Positions 60,535 through 64,000 of a stretch of DNA of 64,000 bases are shown in pieces. Position 1 is the first letter of the stretch; each line of letters begins with the position of its first letter. Position numbers and translations under genes: made by a program. Origin of the DNA: Bin87 sp034423575 (GTDB taxonomy: Bacteria > Chloroflexota > Dehalococcoidia > Lucifugimonadales > UBA3495). The DNA lies in assembly GCA_034423575.1 (NCBI GenBank), contig DAOUIF010000033.1:138647-202646 (forward strand), read 5' to 3'. Under the pieces are notes generated by a model. That model saw nothing but the letters and a program-made list of their open reading frames with translations, did no database searches and was not told the DNA's origin.

Positions 60535-62160
60535 ATGACTACCATTCAAACCCCCAATCCGACGCCGCCCGCGGACACAGCGGACGTTGCCCTGGAAGCG
60601 GTCACCAACCAAATGCCGGGTTACACAGGATCCAACCCGTTCCCGCAATTTACCGCGGTCATAGACATCGGCTCCGGCTCCGCGCGGGCGGTGGTGATGC
60701 AAGTCAATCAAGGAGGCGGGATCGAAATTGTTGCCCAACGAAGGGTGACGCTCAACCTGATGAGCCACGTCAGGGCCGATGGATACCTGGACGACAGCGG
60801 CGTAGCGAGCACGCTGGACGCGTTGGAGGACTTCGCTCTGTTGGCGCGGGCCTACGGGATCGATGCGATTCACGCGGTGGGCACCGCCGCGCTGCGGGAG
60901 TCGGGCAACGTCGAGATCATCACCGGCGCGGCCCAGCACAGGTTCGGTATCCCGCTGAGGATCATCAACGGCGCCGATGAAGCGGCCTACTGCTTTGTTG
61001 GGGCGATCCACGGTTTGAGAGCGCACAGCGGGTTGCTCGCGGATATCGGTGGGGGCAGCACCGAGGTGGTCAGGTTCCGCGACCGGCAGCTGGTTTCCAG
61101 CGCGTCATTGCCCCTGGGAAGTCTGCGGCTCTCCAACCAGTTTGACCTGAGCGACCTGCCGACTGAACAATCGGTACTTGCCGCGTACGAATATGTGCGG
61201 GCGGTACTCTCCGATGCGCGCGTGGAGCCTTTGGAGGATGGCGAGACATTGGTCGGATCGGGCGGTTCGGTGCGTCTGATGTCCCGCATGGATCGAGGAA
61301 GGGAACCGTATCCAATCATTAAACTCCACGGGTACGAAATCGATGCCGATGCCCTGTCAGATCAGATCGCGCAGATGTCGGCCATGTCCCGGACGGAACG
61401 GGCCGGAATTCCCGGCATGAACCCGGAGCGGAGCCACTCGGTAATCGGTGGAGCCGTCGTCACGCACGCGTTGACACAGCATCTGGGAACGGACCGCCTG
61501 TTGGTATCCGGACAAGGGCTGCGCGAGGGGTTGGCGCGGCATCCGGATCCTCCGGGGGAGTGCGAGCGTGTACGGCTACCCGCGCTGAGTTCGGTGAGGT
61601 CGGAATCGTTGGCGGACCTGGTGAGCAGGTTTGCACCCCGATTCGGGCAACGGGGAGAAAGGCGGGCCGATTTGGCGGGACGTATCGCCGATGCGGTTTG
61701 GGATGGAGGCAATGGCCAAATCGCAAGCTCGGTGCGATGCGCGGCGCGGTTGCTGGACATCGGGAATGCGGTGGACTATTACAATCGCCACAATCGGACA
61801 GCGAGTATAATAGTGCGAACCGACCTGCCCGGATTCACTCACGGTGAATCGGCGCAGATCGCGGCCATCCTGCTGGCGGCGGAATTTGAGACGCTGCCTA
61901 GCAGATTCCGACAAAGTCGACTGATGTCGGCAGCGGAGTTACGGTTGATCCAGCAGGCGGCCGCTATTCTGGTGACAGCGGATGAACTGGACGGCAGATT
62001 GCCACCGGGAACGGCGGCAAACGCGATTACAATAGGACGAGAGGAAGGAACCTGGCGGATCGTTACGCCAAGTTGGTCACCCGTGGCCGGCCCGGGTCTG
62101 CCTGGTAGATGGAGAAAAGCGTTCGCCGAAAACGTGCGGATCGAAAGGGGTGCACCATGA
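60535..62160 (+). CDS. ppx: Ppx/GppA-family exopolyphosphatase/pppGpp phosphatase
   Basis: 541 residues. Actin-like ATPase fold N-terminal: AVIDIGSGSARAVVMQV, GTAALRESGN, NGADEAAYCFVGAI, LLADIGGGSTEVVRFRD; C-terminal HD-like helical region (SSVRCAARLLDIGNAVDYYNRHNRTASIIV with the His-rich stretch) that in Ppx regulates or extends activity. Exopolyphosphatase or guanosine pentaphosphate phosphatase cannot be told apart. ATG 60535 with GAGGT upstream. The next gene starts within its stop codon (ATGA), forming one unit with two kinase-like genes. Confidence 0.9.
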   Translation: MTTIQTPNPTPPADTADVALEAVTNQMPGYTGSNPFPQFTAVIDIGSGSARAVVMQVNQGGGIEIVAQRRVTLNLMSHVRADGYLDDSGVASTLDALEDFALLARAYGIDAIHAVGTAALRESGNVEIITGAAQHRFGIPLRIINGADEAAYCFVGAIHGLRAHSGLLADIGGGSTEVVRFRDRQLVSSASLPLGSLRLSNQFDLSDLPTEQSVLAAYEYVRAVLSDARVEPLEDGETLVGSGGSVRLMSRMDRGREPYPIIKLHGYEIDADALSDQIAQMSAMSRTERAGIPGMNPERSHSVIGGAVVTHALTQHLGTDRLLVSGQGLREGLARHPDPPGECERVRLPALSSVRSESLADLVSRFAPRFGQRGERRADLAGRIADAVWDGGNGQIASSVRCAARLLDIGNAVDYYNRHNRTASIIVRTDLPGFTHGESAQIAAILLAAEFETLPSRFRQSRLMSAAELRLIQQAAAILVTADELDGRLPPGTAANAITIGREEGTWRIVTPSWSPVAGPGLPGRWRKAFAENVRIERGAP

Positions 62161-62993
62161 CGGTATTGCAAAAAGAGCAGGCGTTCAAAATGGGCGAGCG
62201 CTACGGGCTCCATCCGGACGATGGAAAATTCCCCGGCAAACTGATAATTGTTGAGGGGATCGACGGATCCGGGAAGAGTACTCAGATCGACCTGCTCGGT
62301 AAGTGGCTCAACAGCCAGAACCTGGTGACCGTATCTACGGATTGGAATTCGTCGCCCATCGTGCGGCGGACCACCAAGCGCGGAAAGGTCGAGGAACTGC
62401 TGACCCCGATGTCGTTCAGCCTGATCCACGCGGCCGACTTCGCCAACAGGGTGCACGCTCAGATCATTCCCGCACTTCGGGCGGGCGCCACCGTACTGGC
62501 CGACCGGTACGTATTCACCGCCTTTGCCCGCGACGCGGCCCGGGGAGTCGACCGCGAGTGGTTGCGACGGGTCTATTCGTTCGCGGTGCAACCTTCGTTG
62601 GCGCTTTATTTCAAGGTGCCGTTGGACGTGTCCATCCATCGCATCACGGTGGGACGAGAAGAATTGGGCTATTACGAGTCGGGCCAGGACATGGGGTTCT
62701 CCAGCGACCGGGAGGAGTCGTTCCGGATCTTCCAGGGCAGGCTGTTGGACGAATACGACGCCCTGACGGAAGAGTTCGGCCTGATGACCATCGACGCCAC
62801 CCAGCCCATCGCCGTGCAGCAGCAGCAGGTGCGGCGGTACGTGGAGCCGCTGCTGGACGATGTGATGAGGATCAGCGGCCAGAGCGTTCCCGAGGCCCTC
62901 GGTCGCGCCGGGCTCACGGGTCGATACGTCACGTCACCGGTGCGGCGGCGGCTTACGGAGCAGGAGGCGCTGGCGGCCGGTTCAGACGGCTAA
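62157..62993 (+). CDS. Thymidylate-kinase-like P-loop protein, copy 1
   Basis: 278 residues. P-loop GIDGSGKSTQ with K40, DRYVFTAFARDAARG as the DRY segment, and a shared signature YYESGQD near 180. It lacks the AYQ element and the standard LID arginines of canonical dTMP kinases, and has a 25-residue N-terminal extension plus a C-terminal tail ending in Arg-rich segments. ATG at 62157 overlaps the ppx stop (ATGA). The substrate could be a nucleotide or another phosphoryl acceptor. Confidence 0.82.
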   Translation: MTVLQKEQAFKMGERYGLHPDDGKFPGKLIIVEGIDGSGKSTQIDLLGKWLNSQNLVTVSTDWNSSPIVRRTTKRGKVEELLTPMSFSLIHAADFANRVHAQIIPALRAGATVLADRYVFTAFARDAARGVDREWLRRVYSFAVQPSLALYFKVPLDVSIHRITVGREELGYYESGQDMGFSSDREESFRIFQGRLLDEYDALTEEFGLMTIDATQPIAVQQQQVRRYVEPLLDDVMRISGQSVPEALGRAGLTGRYVTSPVRRRLTEQEALAAGSDG

Positions 62994-63064
62994 AGCGATG
63001 CTGGCCGACCTGCTACCTCCGCCAGACAGTTCTTCCAAGTGAGTGACAACCTGGAGCGATAAAG

Positions 63065-63760
63065 ATGAACGAAGTCAGGTTCTACGGTCACACCCCACCT
63101 GGAGCCGGAGACGAAGAGACGCCGGGACGGCTGGTGGTGGTGGAAGGCACCGACGGCGTGGGGCGATCAACGCAAATCGCCATGTTGCGAGAATGGCTTG
63201 AAGCCGAAGGGTACGCGGTGCTGGTGACCGGGTTTCGCAGGTCGCAGTTGGCGGCTACCGGGATCGACCGGGCCATGCGCGGCAATACCCTGGACCCGCT
63301 GACGCTCAACCTTTTCTATGCCACCGACTTCTGGGACCGCTTGGAAAAGAACATCGTGCCGGCCCTGCGTTCCGGCATGGTGGCGCTGGTGGATCGCTAC
63401 ATCTTTTCCATCATCGCCAGAGCCCGGGTGCGCGGAGTGTCTCCGCGTTGGTTGAACGACGTCTTCGAATTCGCAGTCGTGCCTGACGTGGTGCTGTACC
63501 TGGATGTGGATGTTGAGCACCTGGTGCCGCGGGTCTTGTCCGTGCGACAACTGGATCATTGGGAGTCGGGCGAAGACTTCCTGCGCGGACCGGACCTGTA
63601 CGAGAACTTCATCCGGTACCAGTCGGCGCTCATCGACGAGTTCCGCGAACTGGCCAAGGAGCACCAGTTCGTCACCGTGGATGGTCGGGGGAGCGTGGGA
63701 GATGTGTTTGAGGCCTTGCAGACCGAGGTCCGCAAGGCCCTGCAGGGCATGGGCGGGTAG
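63065..63760 (+). CDS. Thymidylate-kinase-like P-loop protein, copy 2, Lys-to-Arg P-loop
   Basis: 231 residues, homologous to copy 1 across its length (VVVEGTDG, the LNLFYATDFWDRL region, DRYIFSIIARARVRG, WESGED). The P-loop reads GTDGVGRSTQ: the invariant Lys of Walker A is R34, which usually cripples or alters phosphate binding. It may be a regulatory partner of copy 1 or have another chemistry. ATG at 63065 preceded by GGAG, 71 bases after copy 1. Confidence 0.82.
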   Translation: MNEVRFYGHTPPGAGDEETPGRLVVVEGTDGVGRSTQIAMLREWLEAEGYAVLVTGFRRSQLAATGIDRAMRGNTLDPLTLNLFYATDFWDRLEKNIVPALRSGMVALVDRYIFSIIARARVRGVSPRWLNDVFEFAVVPDVVLYLDVDVEHLVPRVLSVRQLDHWESGEDFLRGPDLYENFIRYQSALIDEFRELAKEHQFVTVDGRGSVGDVFEALQTEVRKALQGMGG

Positions 63761-63766
63761 ATAAGT

Positions 63767-64000
63767 CTACAGACCCAGGGCGTCCGCCAGGCGGCGCCGA
63801 TGGAACTTTGGGTCGCCGAGGAACTGGTAGAGGGTTCTCGAAGCAGTGGTGTGCAGCGTGAGGCCGTACTCGGTGGTGCTGCCGACGCCGGCGTGGACTT
63901 CGTGAGCATGGTTGCACGCGTTGTAGTAGGCGGCGCTGCTCACGGCTTTGGCCAGGTGGATGCTGTCGGCAGCACCACCGAGTACGGCCTCACGCTGCAC
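63767..64000 (-). CDS. Acyl-CoA dehydrogenase C-terminal fragment, 5' truncated
   Basis: 77 residues are visible, ending in a stop at 63767. SIHLAKAVSSAAYYNACNHAHEVHAGVGSTTEYGLTLH resembles the last helices of acyl-CoA dehydrogenase (the HxGVG loop and TEYxL motif near the FAD site). The gene would continue on the plus side beyond the window, but the final 36 bases are an exact inverted copy of 63851-63886, so residues upstream of SIHLAK may be artefactual. Confidence 0.7.
   Translation of the reverse strand: MQREAVLGGAADSIHLAKAVSSAAYYNACNHAHEVHAGVGSTTEYGLTLHTTASRTLYQFLGDPKFHRRRLADALGL
63851..63886. repeat. Left arm of an exact 36-bp inverted repeat
   Basis: Identical, as reverse complement, to the last 36 bases of the window (63965-64000). 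36 of 36 positions match, with the inner boundary sharp (63887 mismatches 63964) and 78 bases between arms. Confidence 0.98.
63965..64000. repeat. Right arm of the 36-bp inverted repeat, cut by the window edge
   Basis: Reverse complement of 63851-63886. It may extend past the window, so the full length is unknown. Either a fold-back assembly/amplification artefact or a genuine inverted repeat. Confidence 0.95.

Overview
The window looks like chromosomal DNA of a high-GC bacterium, most likely Chloroflexota near Dehalococcoidia/SAR202. That placement is an inference from gene content (duplicated CaiB/BaiF CoA-transferases, paralogous SDRs, a split MetH, a GH15 enzyme beside SMP-30, MCT-type MFS, HicAB, Uma2); no marker gene was compared. 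No rRNA, tRNA, CRISPR array, insertion sequence, prophage or plasmid gene was found. Coding density is very high and genes sit in short, tightly spaced operons.

Layout. 1-9.7 kb: the 3' part of clpX meets a convergent eight-gene minus-strand housekeeping operon (dprA-topA-xer recombinase-aroQ-efp-xseA-xseB-formyltransferase). 9.9-17 kb: a GMC oxidoreductase, then minus-strand SMP-30, GH15, DM13, SirB1-like and zinc-ribbon genes and an SDR. 17.2-25.6 kb: CopD-like membrane protein plus molybdopterin protein, a two-component pair, fmdB-groES-groEL with a strong terminator, an MFS transporter with a RidA protein, and a HicAB toxin-antitoxin pair. 25.6-27.9 kb: thiamine operon thiG-thiE-thiS behind a TPP riboswitch. 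27.9-35.8 kb: CoA-ester metabolism, with a family I CoA-transferase cluster that includes an odd fused subunit, and a divergent crotonase-PHP-crotonase-ligase-PanE operon. 35.8-41.7 kb: a peptide-type ABC importer with two tandem near-duplicate lipoproteins and two permeases but no ATPase, preceded by two CRP-like palindromes. 41.7-50.1 kb: EthD-like, TPR, ThDP enzyme, Uma2, two class III CoA-transferases and leuC-leuD. 50.2-64 kb: Kef-type antiporter, M1 aminopeptidase, ADP-ribosylglycohydrolase, split methionine synthase, SDR, a Ppx plus two thymidylate-kinase-like proteins, and an acyl-CoA dehydrogenase fragment at the edge.

Together the genes suggest an organotrophic lifestyle: peptide or organic-solute import, CoA-activation and beta-oxidation-like handling of organic acids, leucine, methionine and thiamine synthesis, and polyphosphate/nucleotide metabolism. 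No obvious novel defence or mobile system is present. The best leads are the CoA-transferase pairs with missing catalytic residues, the Ppx-kinase-kinase module, the CRP-like double operator, the split MetH, and an exact 36-bp inverted repeat ending at the last base of the window.
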